Shown: positions 9,835 through 18,244 of the stretch, in pieces
Layout: every line of letters starts with the position of its first letter
Numbering within the stretch: the stretch's first letter is position 1
NCBI GenBank assembly: GCA_947503925.1
Contig: CANNFQ010000009.1
Span: 1 to 64,000 of the forward strand
Direction of reading: 5' to 3'
Origin: an uncultured Paracoccaceae bacterium
Lineage (GTDB): Bacteria > Pseudomonadota > Alphaproteobacteria > Rhodobacterales > Rhodobacteraceae
DNA length: 64,000 bases
The notes under the pieces: model-generated
What the model saw: the letters and a program-made list of their open reading frames with translations, nothing else
Databases searched by the model: none
Told to the model about the DNA's origin: nothing
Position numbers and translations under genes: made by a program

Positions 9835-10757
9835 GCTGTTTCCTTCACGAGATCAACAAAGATATCTTCCAGGCTGCTTTGTCGTGTTTGCAGATCCTTC
9901 ATCTGCAATCCGGTCTTTTGCAGATCATTGAGCAAGGTTGTGATCCCTGTTCTTTCGCCCGTCGTGTCATAGCTGTAGATCAGGCTGAGCCCGTCATCCG
10001 CCCGTTCCAGCGCATAGGATTTCAAGGCGTCGGGGATGTCATCCACGGCTTGTGCCAGTTCGATCTGGATTTGCTTGCGCCCCATCTGTGCCATCAGGTC
10101 CGCCTTGTCCTGCACCAGCAAAATCTCACCTTTACTGATCACCCCGATCCGGTCGGCGATGGCTTCGGCTTCTTCGATGTAATGGGTGGTCAGGATGATG
10201 GTGACGCCGGATGCCTTGAGCCCGGCGACCACGTCCCACATATCCTTGCGCAATTCCACATCGACCCCGGCGGTTGGTTCGTCCAGAAACAGGACTTGCG
10301 GTTCGTGCGCCAGCGCCTTGGCGATCAGCACCCGCCGTTTCATCCCCCCGGACAACATCATGATTTTGTTGTCTTTCTTGTCATGCAGTGACAGCTGCTT
10401 CAGGATCTCCTCAACCTTGGCGTCATCGCGGGGTTTGCCGAAAAGCCCGCGTGAGAAGCTGACCGTGCTGAAAACTGTCTCAAACGGTTCCAGGTTTATC
10501 TCTTGCGGGACCAGACCAATCAGTTTGCGTGCTGCCCGGAAATCTGTCTGTGTGTCGTGCCCGCCGACGGTGATCCTGCCGGATGTGGGCACGGTAATCC
10601 CGCAGATCGTTGAAATCAAAGTTGTTTTGCCCGCGCCATTGGGTCCAAGCAGGGCAAGAATCTCACCATCTTCGATATCAAGGTTGACGGATTTGAGGGC
10701 CTCAAACCCGCCCGCATAGGCCTTGCGCAGGTTCTGGACAGAGACGATGGCGGGCAT
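9831..10757 (-). CDS. ABC transporter ATP-binding protein
   Basis: The predicted protein is 308 residues from the ATG at 10757, which has an AAGGTG ribosome-binding site. Walker A is [12 protein letters not shown], the signature is [15 protein letters not shown], and Walker B is [12 protein letters not shown]. These are typical of the CcmA/NodI/YadG branch of exporters with separate ATPase and permease. The C-terminal ~80 residues form the usual extension of this branch. The open frame extends further upstream to 10856, but that part lacks family similarity and I discard it. It is coupled to the ABC-2 permease gene that follows. Confidence 0.93.
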   Translation of the reverse strand: MPAIVSVQNLRKAYAGGFEALKSVNLDIEDGEILALLGPNGAGKTTLISTICGITVPTSGRITVGGHDTQTDFRAARKLIGLVPQEINLEPFETVFSTVSFSRGLFGKPRDDAKVEEILKQLSLHDKKDNKIMMLSGGMKRRVLIAKALAHEPQVLFLDEPTAGVDVELRKDMWDVVAGLKASGVTIILTTHYIEEAEAIADRIGVISKGEILLVQDKADLMAQMGRKQIQIELAQAVDDIPDALKSYALERADDGLSLIYSYDTTGERTGITTLLNDLQKTGLQMKDLQTRQSSLEDIFVDLVKETA

Positions 10758-10928
10758 GATGGTCACCTTTTTGGCATGTCTGATCGAACCTAATGCGGGA
10801 CACGGATGAGGGAAAGCGCTTAACGATGCGCCCGCTGCGGGTGGGGTGTGCAGCAATGCACAAGTCCGCCGTGATTGCGAATCGACTGTTAACGAAGGGG
10901 ATTGGCCCGAAAAGCCCGGTCAGCAAAA

Positions 10929-10961
10929 CGTCGGCCAGACGTCGGCAAAACGTCGGACCCT
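10929..10961. repeat. Three direct repeats with an 11-bp period (CGTCGG units)
   Basis: CGTCGG occurs at 10929, 10940 and 10951, exactly one 11-base step apart, with units of the form cgtcggcmaaa. The array lies in the non-coding gap upstream of the ABC ATPase gene and downstream of the GAPDH gene. A very similar three-unit array occurs at 62228-62260. Its role is unknown. Confidence 0.75.
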
Positions 10962-11006
10962 TTTGACGCCCACACCCGCATTAAACATGCGTGCGGTGGT
11001 GGTTCG

Positions 11007-11999
11007 TTAACCTTTGCCCGCGGCCCATGTGCCGATCATTTCCGCCACATCCAGCATCCGGCACGAGAACCCCCATTCATTGTCATACCAGCCAAAGACC
11101 CGCACCAGCCCGCCTGATGTGACCCGCGTTTCAGGTAGCGAGATGATCAGGCTTTCGGGACGTGCCCGCAGGTCTGACGACACCAGCGGCTTGTCTGTCC
11201 AGCCGATGATCCCTGATTGCTGCCGGATCGTGTCATGCACATCGTCAAGGCTGGCGGCCTGATCCAATGTCACCGTCAGATCAACAGCCGAAACACTGGC
11301 GGTTGGCACGCGGACCGCTGCCGCCTCAATCCGGCCGGCGATATCGGGCAACACCTGATTGAGCAGCCGCTGCGCAGAGGTCGTCGTTGGCACCATTGAC
11401 AGCCCGGCAGCCCGACTGCGCAGCATGTCGCCGCGCGGTGCATCAATCGTGGGCTGGCTGCCGGTGTAGCAATGGATCGTTGTCATCCATCCGGTTTTGA
11501 TCCCCCATGTGTCATCCAGCAGTTTGACAATCGGGGCCAGCGCGTTGGTGGTGCAGGAGGCATTTGAAACGATCAGCTGATCATCCAACAGATCGTCATT
11601 GGCCCCCAATACCATGGTCAGGTCGGCGGCATCAGATGGCCCGGAGATCAGAACACGCCGCGCCCCGGCCTTTAACCCGCGTGTGGCGACATCGCGGGAA
11701 TTGGCCTTGCCCGTGCATTCCAGCAGGATATCCACCTGATCCAGCTCCAGCGTGCTGATATCCGGGGTACGGTGCAGCGGGATGGGTTTTTCATCGACAA
11801 CCAATGCGTCGCCGATCAGTTCTGCCTGTCCGGGGTAGGGCCCGAACACGCTGTCATAGGCAAACAGATGCGCGCAAAGATCGGGTGCCGCGATATCGTT
11901 GATACCTACGATTTGCAGGTCAGGTGCCCGCCCCGTCGTCCATGCACGCAACACCGTCCGACCGATCCGCCCGAAACCGTTGATAAATATCCGTGTCAT
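11007..11999 (-). CDS. gap: Type I glyceraldehyde-3-phosphate dehydrogenase
   Basis: This 330-residue enzyme oxidises glyceraldehyde 3-phosphate to 1,3-bisphosphoglycerate with NAD(P). It has the Rossmann start INGFGRIGRTVLRAW, the active-site SNASCTTNALAPI with the catalytic cysteine, and the C-terminal WYDNEWGFSCRMLD. The length is normal. It is not next to pgk, fba or tkt, so it may be one of several paralogues, and an erythrose-4-phosphate dehydrogenase role cannot be excluded. It is separated from the downstream ABC genes by a spacer carrying an 11-bp-period repeat. Confidence 0.95.
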   Translation of the reverse strand: MTRIFINGFGRIGRTVLRAWTTGRAPDLQIVGINDIAAPDLCAHLFAYDSVFGPYPGQAELIGDALVVDEKPIPLHRTPDISTLELDQVDILLECTGKANSRDVATRGLKAGARRVLISGPSDAADLTMVLGANDDLLDDQLIVSNASCTTNALAPIVKLLDDTWGIKTGWMTTIHCYTGSQPTIDAPRGDMLRSRAAGLSMVPTTTSAQRLLNQVLPDIAGRIEAAAVRVPTASVSAVDLTVTLDQAASLDDVHDTIRQQSGIIGWTDKPLVSSDLRARPESLIISLPETRVTSGGLVRVFGWYDNEWGFSCRMLDVAEMIGTWAAGKG

Positions 12000-12464
12000 C
12001 GCCTGTTACCCTCCGTTGCGCGGATGCTGCAACTTTGGCGCAATACCTACAAGGAGGGTTTCCTGCTTTGCGCCGATGCCGCTATACCGAAAAATGTAAA
12101 GGAATCATGAAGGATGCCTGAGTTAGGGAGCGAGGCAGAATCACAGCCGATTCTCATGGGACGGGAGGGCTTGGTTCAGAGAAGCTGGCAGAATGCCGGG
12201 TTTTTCCACATTTGTGACCAAACGTTCGTCTTTGAGATGATGAATGTCGTTGCTATCCCGAGAATCGAGTATTTTTAAGGGCGAATAGGCGGAAAATTGC
12301 CAAAGACTGTTTCTTGATCGTGTGATAATCATACCGAAACCCTTTGATTAAGGGCCATGAAACAACAAGTTGGCGTCACTTTTTAGCCCAATTTGAATGA
12401 GACTAGACACTATAGGTTTGTGGTAGAACCACTTAGCCGCCGAAGTTTGAAAGCTGGATGTGAG
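12000..12464. other. Non-coding gap upstream of the kinase cluster
   Basis: This 465-base stretch lies between the divergent gap and kinase genes. It is clearly AT-richer than the flanking genes and should hold the promoters for both directions. I see no convincing gene: the only open frame (12141-12332, minus strand) has no family features. No clear hairpin or palindrome stands out to me. Confidence 0.6.
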
Positions 12465-14843
12465 ATGGGTAAGGCGCAGGTACAAGATAGTAGTGACGAC
12501 AAGGACAATTTCGTTGATGAACTGAAGCCAGGCACAAAGTTGATGCATGGCCAGTACACCATCGAACGGTTCCTGAACGCGGGCGGCTTTGGCATCACTT
12601 ATCTTGCCAATGACAGCCTTGAGCGTAAGGTCGTCATTAAAGAGTGTTTCCCCGGGGCGTTCTGCCGCCGGAGCCGGTACGTTGTGCAAGCCCGTTCGCG
12701 CGCCCACCAGAACGAACTGAAATCAATCGTGCGCCTGTTTGTTCAGGAAGCCCGCAGCCTTGCCAAGCTGGACCACCCCAATATCGTTGGTGTCCACCAG
12801 GTCTTTGAAGACAACGAAACCGCCTATATGGCGCTGGATTTCGTTGAGGGTCGCGATCTGCTTGATATAATTGAGGACCCGAATGAGGGTCTGACCCCGC
12901 CGCAGATCAAGAACATCCTGAAGGAAGTGCTGGGCGCTGTTGGGTTCATTCACGACCAGAACATTCTGCACCGTGACATTTCCCCCGATAACATCCTGAT
13001 CAATTCGCAGTTCCATCCGGTTTTGATCGATTTTGGTGCTGCCCGTGAAGAGGCCACCAAGCAAAGCCGCGTTCTGTCGGCGTTGCGTGTGGTCAAGGAC
13101 GGCTATTCCCCACAGGAATTCTATATTGCTGGCTCCGATCAAAGCCCAAGCTCTGACCTTTATGCTTTGGCTGCGTCGTTCCATCACCTGATTGCAGATG
13201 ATGTTCCCCCGAATTCGCAGGCCCGTCTGGCTGCCATCGCATCCGGTGAGCCTGATCCTTATGTCCCCCTGCTTGGCCGTTTTGACGAATACGATACCGA
13301 TTTCCTTGCTGCGATTGACAAGGCCCTGGCTGTTTTGCCGAAAGACCGCCTGCAATCTGCGCAGGACTGGATCAACATGATGGACGGTGTTGAGGGTAAT
13401 GTGACTGCGCTGAACGTCGTAAACCCGGCTGCTGGCGCTGATGGTGCTGCCGCGAATGCGGGCGAAGCGACGAAATCCAAGATGCCGCTTCTTCTGGGCT
13501 CTGCTGCTGTTGTTGCCCTGCTGATTGGTGCCGGCGCTTATGTCATGACCTCTGGCGGTGACACTGATCCAGTTGAAGTTGCCGGGTCTACTGCTGTTGT
13601 TGAAACGCCCGCCACCACAGAGACAGCGGCTGTTGCAGAAACGCCTGCCGTAACCCCAGAAGTGACTGCGCCTGAAACACCTGCTGCAGCACCGGCCGAA
13701 GAAGAGCCTGCCGCGCCGCAGGATGTGGCTGTTGTCGATCCCCCAGCCCCTGTGGTTGAAGAGCCGGTTGCCCCGGTTGTCGAGGAGCCTGTCGCCCCTG
13801 TTATCGAAGAGGCCGTGGCCCCCGTTGTCGAAGAGCCCACCCCTGTCGTGGAAGAGCCCGCCCCGGTTGTCGAGGAACCCACACCGCCGGAGGCACCCGT
13901 TATTGTGGATGCGGCCGAGCCTGCACCAAGCGAGAACCCCGAGCCCAGCGCCGTTATTGTGTCCGGCCCCGAGGTTGTTGAGCAGCCAACACCGGCCGTC
14001 CGCCCGACCCCGCGCCCTGAAAGCGTGGAAATCGCCGCAGTTCCGCAGGTTGAGGCCCCCGCCCCACTGCCCGAACCGCAGGATACCCCGCGTCCGACAG
14101 TGAACGAACCTGATGCCGCCGCAGAGTTGCCAAGCCAGCTTGCCAGCAACGCGTTGCCCGAAACCGCGACCCCATCAGTCGTGCTGCCCGGCACGCCGGA
14201 TGTTGTCGCCTCTGTTGGGACAGGTCCATCGGTCGAAGCCATTGCTGCTATCGTGCCCGGTAATGAGGTTGTCGTGTCTGCCGTTGGCAGGAACTGGTCT
14301 GTCGAGCTGCCCTTTAAGCCGGCGATCCCTGATTCGAACCAGATTGGCGAAATCGGCTTTATCTCACCTGTTTGGGTGAAGCCCGGTTTGGTCATCACAT
14401 CCGTGAATGGTATCGAGGTTGATGCGATTGCTGAGGTATCGCGCGTCGTGTCCGCAACGTCAGCACCAAGCGAGTCCGGTCAGGTCGAGCTGGTTTTCGG
14501 CACATTGGACGAGTCCACCGGCCTGTCAGAGGAACATAGTTGGGCTGTGCCGATTGTGCAGGAAACGTTGCTTGAAAACGGCCTGCGTTTTGAATCTGTC
14601 TTTATCGGGTCGTCCTGGCGCACAACCGTCAAGGATGTGCCTGCAGCGCTGACCGGCGTATTTGAAATTGGTGATGTCGTCCTGACTGATATTACCACAG
14701 CTGAACCTGTGAATGGCCGCGAAAGTCTTGCGGATATTCTCGATCGTGAATTGAGTGATGGCCAAGGCCAGTTCGCTTTTGAAGTGCAGCGCGGAGATGC
14801 CCGTTGGGTCGCCCCGTTCAGCTACACCCCAAGCGAAGGTTAG
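12465..14843 (+). CDS. Membrane-anchored serine/threonine protein kinase with C-terminal PDZ-like region
   Basis: The product is 792 residues from the ATG at 12465; the open frame begins at a TTG at 12393, but I prefer the internal ATG. The N-terminal half is a Hanks-type kinase: glycine-rich loop NAGGFGITYL, invariant lysine in VVIKECFP, catalytic loop LHRDISPDNILI and LIDFGAARE. A membrane helix follows (LLLGSAAVVALLIGAGAYV, about residue 345-363). Then comes a low-complexity region rich in Pro, Glu and Val with repeated PVVEEP units. The C-terminal 200 residues contain a PDZ-like segment (FISPVWVKPGLVITSVNGIEV), probably periplasmic. The architecture resembles PpkA-type sensors, with kinase inside and a sensing module outside. 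It heads a cluster with FHA, PP2C and GTPase genes and probably phosphorylates the neighbouring products. Confidence 0.93.
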   Translation: MGKAQVQDSSDDKDNFVDELKPGTKLMHGQYTIERFLNAGGFGITYLANDSLERKVVIKECFPGAFCRRSRYVVQARSRAHQNELKSIVRLFVQEARSLAKLDHPNIVGVHQVFEDNETAYMALDFVEGRDLLDIIEDPNEGLTPPQIKNILKEVLGAVGFIHDQNILHRDISPDNILINSQFHPVLIDFGAAREEATKQSRVLSALRVVKDGYSPQEFYIAGSDQSPSSDLYALAASFHHLIADDVPPNSQARLAAIASGEPDPYVPLLGRFDEYDTDFLAAIDKALAVLPKDRLQSAQDWINMMDGVEGNVTALNVVNPAAGADGAAANAGEATKSKMPLLLGSAAVVALLIGAGAYVMTSGGDTDPVEVAGSTAVVETPATTETAAVAETPAVTPEVTAPETPAAAPAEEEPAAPQDVAVVDPPAPVVEEPVAPVVEEPVAPVIEEAVAPVVEEPTPVVEEPAPVVEEPTPPEAPVIVDAAEPAPSENPEPSAVIVSGPEVVEQPTPAVRPTPRPESVEIAAVPQVEAPAPLPEPQDTPRPTVNEPDAAAELPSQLASNALPETATPSVVLPGTPDVVASVGTGPSVEAIAAIVPGNEVVVSAVGRNWSVELPFKPAIPDSNQIGEIGFISPVWVKPGLVITSVNGIEVDAIAEVSRVVSATSAPSESGQVELVFGTLDESTGLSEEHSWAVPIVQETLLENGLRFESVFIGSSWRTTVKDVPAALTGVFEIGDVVLTDITTAEPVNGRESLADILDRELSDGQGQFAFEVQRGDARWVAPFSYTPSEG

Positions 14844-14884
14844 CACCGAGCTGCCTCGGTGATGTAAATTGGAAGGTAGGTAAA

Positions 14885-15700
14885 ATGAAATTTCTTCGTG
14901 CACTCTTCGGCAAGAAAGGCGGCAGTTCCGCCGATGCCGGCGATTCGTTGGAACAATCATACCGTGATACCATTGGGTCAATCGTAGATGAGAACGAGGG
15001 GCTCCAATCCCAGCAATCCGGGTCGGACGTTGCCGTTACTGACATCTTGACCAATATTAACACCAAGGTGAACCCGGGCGAAGCTGCCCAGGAAGCGCCT
15101 GCGGTGAACATCTGGGATATGGATGATGGCGGATCGACGGAATTGCCGTCCACCGCGCCGCAGCTGCCATCGGCGGCGGCATCTGCCGCAGCTGCCCGGT
15201 CGCCTGCCCGATCCCGCCGGACCAAGACCCGCCTGATCGGTTTTGACAAATCCGATGGTGATGTTGTCGATATCTTTAACGATGCCCCAAAGGCCGCCCC
15301 ACCTGCCGCCCGCAGCAAGTTCCCGGTTGGCTGGATTGTGGTTGCCGAAGGTCCTGGCCGCGGTGAAAGCTTTTCACTGTTTACCGGTATGTCCCAGATT
15401 GGCCGCGGCGATGATCAGGCGGTACAGCTTGATTTTGGCGATAATTCTATTTCACGCACGAACCATGCGGCGATTGTCTATGACCCTGAAACACATGAAT
15501 TCACCCTGGGCCATGGCGGTAAGTCGAATATCGTGCGTTTGAACAACAAGCCGTTGATCAGTAACGAGTTGCTGAAAACGGGTGATATTGTGCGTATTGG
15601 TGAGACGGTTTTGCGTTTTGTCGCCCTATGTGACGAGAACTTCAGCTGGGACGATGATGATGCAGACGGGGAGGATGACGAAGATGTGGCGATCGCCTGA
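14885..15700 (+). CDS. FHA domain protein
   Basis: This 271-residue protein has a disordered, Ala/Ser-rich N-terminal half and an FHA domain at about 145-245, which binds phosphothreonine peptides. The key FHA residues are visible: the arginine in SQIGRGDD, the serine and histidine in NSISRTNHAAI, and asparagines in the LNNKPL loop. The C terminus is very acidic (WDDDDADGEDDEDVAIA). The ATG at 14885 has a GGAAGG ribosome-binding site. The start of the phosphatase gene lies inside the end of this gene (17-base overlap). It most likely reads out phosphorylation by the upstream kinase and recruits a partner such as the downstream GTPases; that is inference. Confidence 0.92.
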   Translation: MKFLRALFGKKGGSSADAGDSLEQSYRDTIGSIVDENEGLQSQQSGSDVAVTDILTNINTKVNPGEAAQEAPAVNIWDMDDGGSTELPSTAPQLPSAAASAAAARSPARSRRTKTRLIGFDKSDGDVVDIFNDAPKAAPPAARSKFPVGWIVVAEGPGRGESFSLFTGMSQIGRGDDQAVQLDFGDNSISRTNHAAIVYDPETHEFTLGHGGKSNIVRLNNKPLISNELLKTGDIVRIGETVLRFVALCDENFSWDDDDADGEDDEDVAIA

Positions 15701-16772
15701 ACCACGTTTTGACGTCGCTTCGGCGATTTGTCAGGGCGGTAGAGACTATCAAGAGGACGCGATTGTTACCGACTTTCCGTTTGGTATGGATAGCGGTGTT
15801 GTGGTCCTTGCTGACGGTATGGGCGGCCATGCTGCCGGTGATGTCGCCAGCAAGATCGTGGTCACCGAAGTCTATAGCGAGCTGAAGTTCCAATCGGCGA
15901 ATTTCACGGATTTCGAACATGAAATCCCGCAATATCTGACCTCAGCTGCTGTCAATGCGAACAATTGCGTGCGCGAACATGTCATGGAGCATCCCGACAC
16001 GCGGGGCATGGGTGCAACGCTTGTGTCGCTGGTCCTGATCGAGAACCGGATGTTCTGGATGTCCATTGGTGACAGCCCCCTGTATCATTACCGCGCCGGT
16101 AAGATGCAGCAGTTAAACGAAGACCATTCGATGGCCCCGCAGATTGATTTCATGGTCAAGCAAGGCCTGCTGGACCCCGTAGCGGGCAAGAACCACCCTG
16201 ATCGCAACTGCCTGACCTCGGTTATCCTGGGTGATCGCGTTGCCAAATCGGATTGTCCCAAGACTCCGTTTGAATTGCAGGTTGGCGATATCGTCGTCGT
16301 CTCCAGTGACGGTCTGCAATATCTCGAAGATGAACGCATCCAGAAGATCCTGCACCGCTATCGCCGCCGCAAGAGCGCCGAAATTTGCGGTCATCTGCTG
16401 GAAGCGATCGAAGCCCTTGCCGATCCTGATCAGGACAATTGTTCCTTTTCTGTGATCAAGCTGAACCACAACAAGCCGGTGATCCGCGCAATCCGCGCCA
16501 AGCCTGCCGGTTACATCGAAGAGACCACAAACATGACCCGTGTCGTCAACATGGATGACACCACAGACGGTCGCGTTGCTGCCCGCAGCGAAGAGAAGAT
16601 CAGCAGTAGCCTGCAACTTCCGCCCGTCGTCAAAGAGGTCAAACCGGTGAAGCCTGTTGGCAACAAACAGGGCGCTAGCCCGGCGGGTAAATCCGCCGAT
16701 AACGCGGCCCCCAAGATACAGGAGGTTGATGAGGCTGTGCCTCCGGCTAAACTCGCCGCCGGAGGCAAATAA
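15684..16772 (+). CDS. PP2C-type protein serine/threonine phosphatase
   Basis: The protein has 362 residues from the ATG at 15684, which has a GGGGAGG ribosome-binding site at suitable spacing (the nearer ATG at 15675 touches that site). The PP2C metal-binding motifs are intact: QGGRDYQEDA, LADGMGGHAAGDVAS, MGATLVSL, MFWMSIGDSPLY, VVSSDGLQYL and DQDNCSFSV. It should remove phosphates placed by the upstream kinase. After the catalytic domain (about residue 255) there is a basic, proline-containing tail of about 105 residues without a recognised fold. The gene overlaps the FHA gene by 17 bases and its stop shares one base with the next start. Confidence 0.94.
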   Translation: MWRSPEPRFDVASAICQGGRDYQEDAIVTDFPFGMDSGVVVLADGMGGHAAGDVASKIVVTEVYSELKFQSANFTDFEHEIPQYLTSAAVNANNCVREHVMEHPDTRGMGATLVSLVLIENRMFWMSIGDSPLYHYRAGKMQQLNEDHSMAPQIDFMVKQGLLDPVAGKNHPDRNCLTSVILGDRVAKSDCPKTPFELQVGDIVVVSSDGLQYLEDERIQKILHRYRRRKSAEICGHLLEAIEALADPDQDNCSFSVIKLNHNKPVIRAIRAKPAGYIEETTNMTRVVNMDDTTDGRVAARSEEKISSSLQLPPVVKEVKPVKPVGNKQGASPAGKSADNAAPKIQEVDEAVPPAKLAAGGK

Positions 16773-18082
16773 TGTCGAATCGATCTTTGGGTGTGCGCAT
16801 CCAACAAGAATTGACGCAGGCAGTGGCATCTGGCCGCTTGCCTGCGACTGCACAGGCCCGAGCCGAAAAACTGCTGGAGCGGATCAGCAAGCCGGTCCGT
16901 GTTGGTTTGCTTGGTCTGCCCGGTTCCGGAAAATCCACCATCCTGAACCTGTTGGTTGGCGCAATCGCCGTTCCGCATAATACGAAATTCCCAACTCTGC
17001 TGCTGACTCATGGCGAAAAACCGCAAACGATTTGCACTCTTGCAGATGGATCGCGCACCACATTGCCCCATGCCAATGGCCGCGAGGTTGCCGCCCTTTC
17101 CCCCGCCTTTGTTGAAATGCAGATGCCATTACCCGCGCTGGGCAAGATCAGCTTGCTAGAGGTTGTCACCCCTGATGATCCAACTGCGCTTCAACGTGCA
17201 AGCCAATGGGCTGCCGGTCGCATTGATGTCGCTCTGTGGTGCACGCAAAGCTTTAACAAGACCGAGCAATCGCTTTGGGCTGAGATGCCCGATATCCTGA
17301 AGGATCATGCGTTTTTGATGGTCACGAAGTCGGATTTTCTGATCGCCAATGACATGTTGGATCAGACCATGGACAAGATCCGTCATGCCGCTGGCGAAGA
17401 GTTCAGTCAGGTTCTGCCCATTGCGACCAAACAGGCGATTGCATCACGCCGCCCTAATGGCACCGTGGATAAGGCACTGATGCGCAGCAGCGGCGGTTCT
17501 GCCCTGATTTCGGCTGTGCTGAAACAGGTTGATATGGGTCGCCAGACGGCCGTTGATATGGCTGATATCCTGCTGCACCAACATGCCGAATTGCTGAATG
17601 CCCCGGCGGAAGAAGTTGCCCCGCCGCCACTGCCCGCCCCGGAACCTGAACCCGATATCGAAGAGCCCGAAGTCGCGGCAGAACCGGAACCTGCCCCGGA
17701 GGCGCCGAAAGAAGCTGCCGAGACACCCGCTGGTGCGGATGTTGTCACGTTGCAGCCTGCCACCCGCACGGTCTATGAGGCTGCGATTGCCTATCTCACC
17801 GAACAGGGTCAGGCATTGACCGTCGTTGTCGACGAAAAGGGCGATGATGCCCCTGCGGAAATTATCGCCAAAGCGGTGGAACATGTGCAGTGGATCAGCG
17901 ATTATCTGAACGACAATGGGGATGAAGCCGATGCCGCATTGCAGGTTGCCCGCGACACCGCCATGGACGCTGCTGATCTCGTCCAATTGATGCAGATGGA
18001 AAAGCGTGATAGCGCTGCCATTGAAGCGGTGAGTTTACTTGTTCAGCTGAAGCATGAGCTGCAGGCCGATCTTGCCGCGTAA
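16772..18082 (+). CDS. P-loop GTPase, dynamin/YfjP-like, with degenerate switch II
   Basis: This 436-residue protein has a clear P-loop GLPGSGKST (48-56) and a G4 motif TKSD (186-189) after AFLMV. The usual DxxG of switch II is missing; the corresponding place reads EVVTPDDP, so hydrolysis may be weak or need a partner. After the G domain there is an acidic Pro/Glu linker (about 285-335) and a helical C-terminal region. The segment ALWCTQSFNKTEQSLWAEMP closely resembles a segment in the smaller GTPase encoded at 20329, so the two are likely paralogues. The start codon overlaps the phosphatase stop (TAATG), a sign of coupling. Confidence 0.88.
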   Translation: MSNRSLGVRIQQELTQAVASGRLPATAQARAEKLLERISKPVRVGLLGLPGSGKSTILNLLVGAIAVPHNTKFPTLLLTHGEKPQTICTLADGSRTTLPHANGREVAALSPAFVEMQMPLPALGKISLLEVVTPDDPTALQRASQWAAGRIDVALWCTQSFNKTEQSLWAEMPDILKDHAFLMVTKSDFLIANDMLDQTMDKIRHAAGEEFSQVLPIATKQAIASRRPNGTVDKALMRSSGGSALISAVLKQVDMGRQTAVDMADILLHQHAELLNAPAEEVAPPPLPAPEPEPDIEEPEVAAEPEPAPEAPKEAAETPAGADVVTLQPATRTVYEAAIAYLTEQGQALTVVVDEKGDDAPAEIIAKAVEHVQWISDYLNDNGDEADAALQVARDTAMDAADLVQLMQMEKRDSAAIEAVSLLVQLKHELQADLAA

Positions 18083-18244
18083 GTTGTTGCAACAGCTTAA
18101 AATTTTGTGAAAACTATGCCATATTTTCGCCGTGCTGGTCTGTTTCCATTATGGCAATAAAACTGGTTTATAGTTCGTGGTTTGGCGTGGGGGCGATCAA
18201 CTGATAAAGGTGATGCCGACCAAAGTGTTTGAGGACAAAAAAGA

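Noticed and set aside
12141..12332. 63-codon minus-strand frame in the gap before the kinase
   Set aside because: No family features and no good ribosome-binding site; it lies where divergent promoters are expected.
12465..16772. Type VI secretion regulatory locus (PpkA/Fha/PppA)
   Set aside because: The kinase, FHA and PP2C trio is typical, but no sheath, baseplate, Hcp, VgrG or ClpV gene is present and GTPase genes follow instead.
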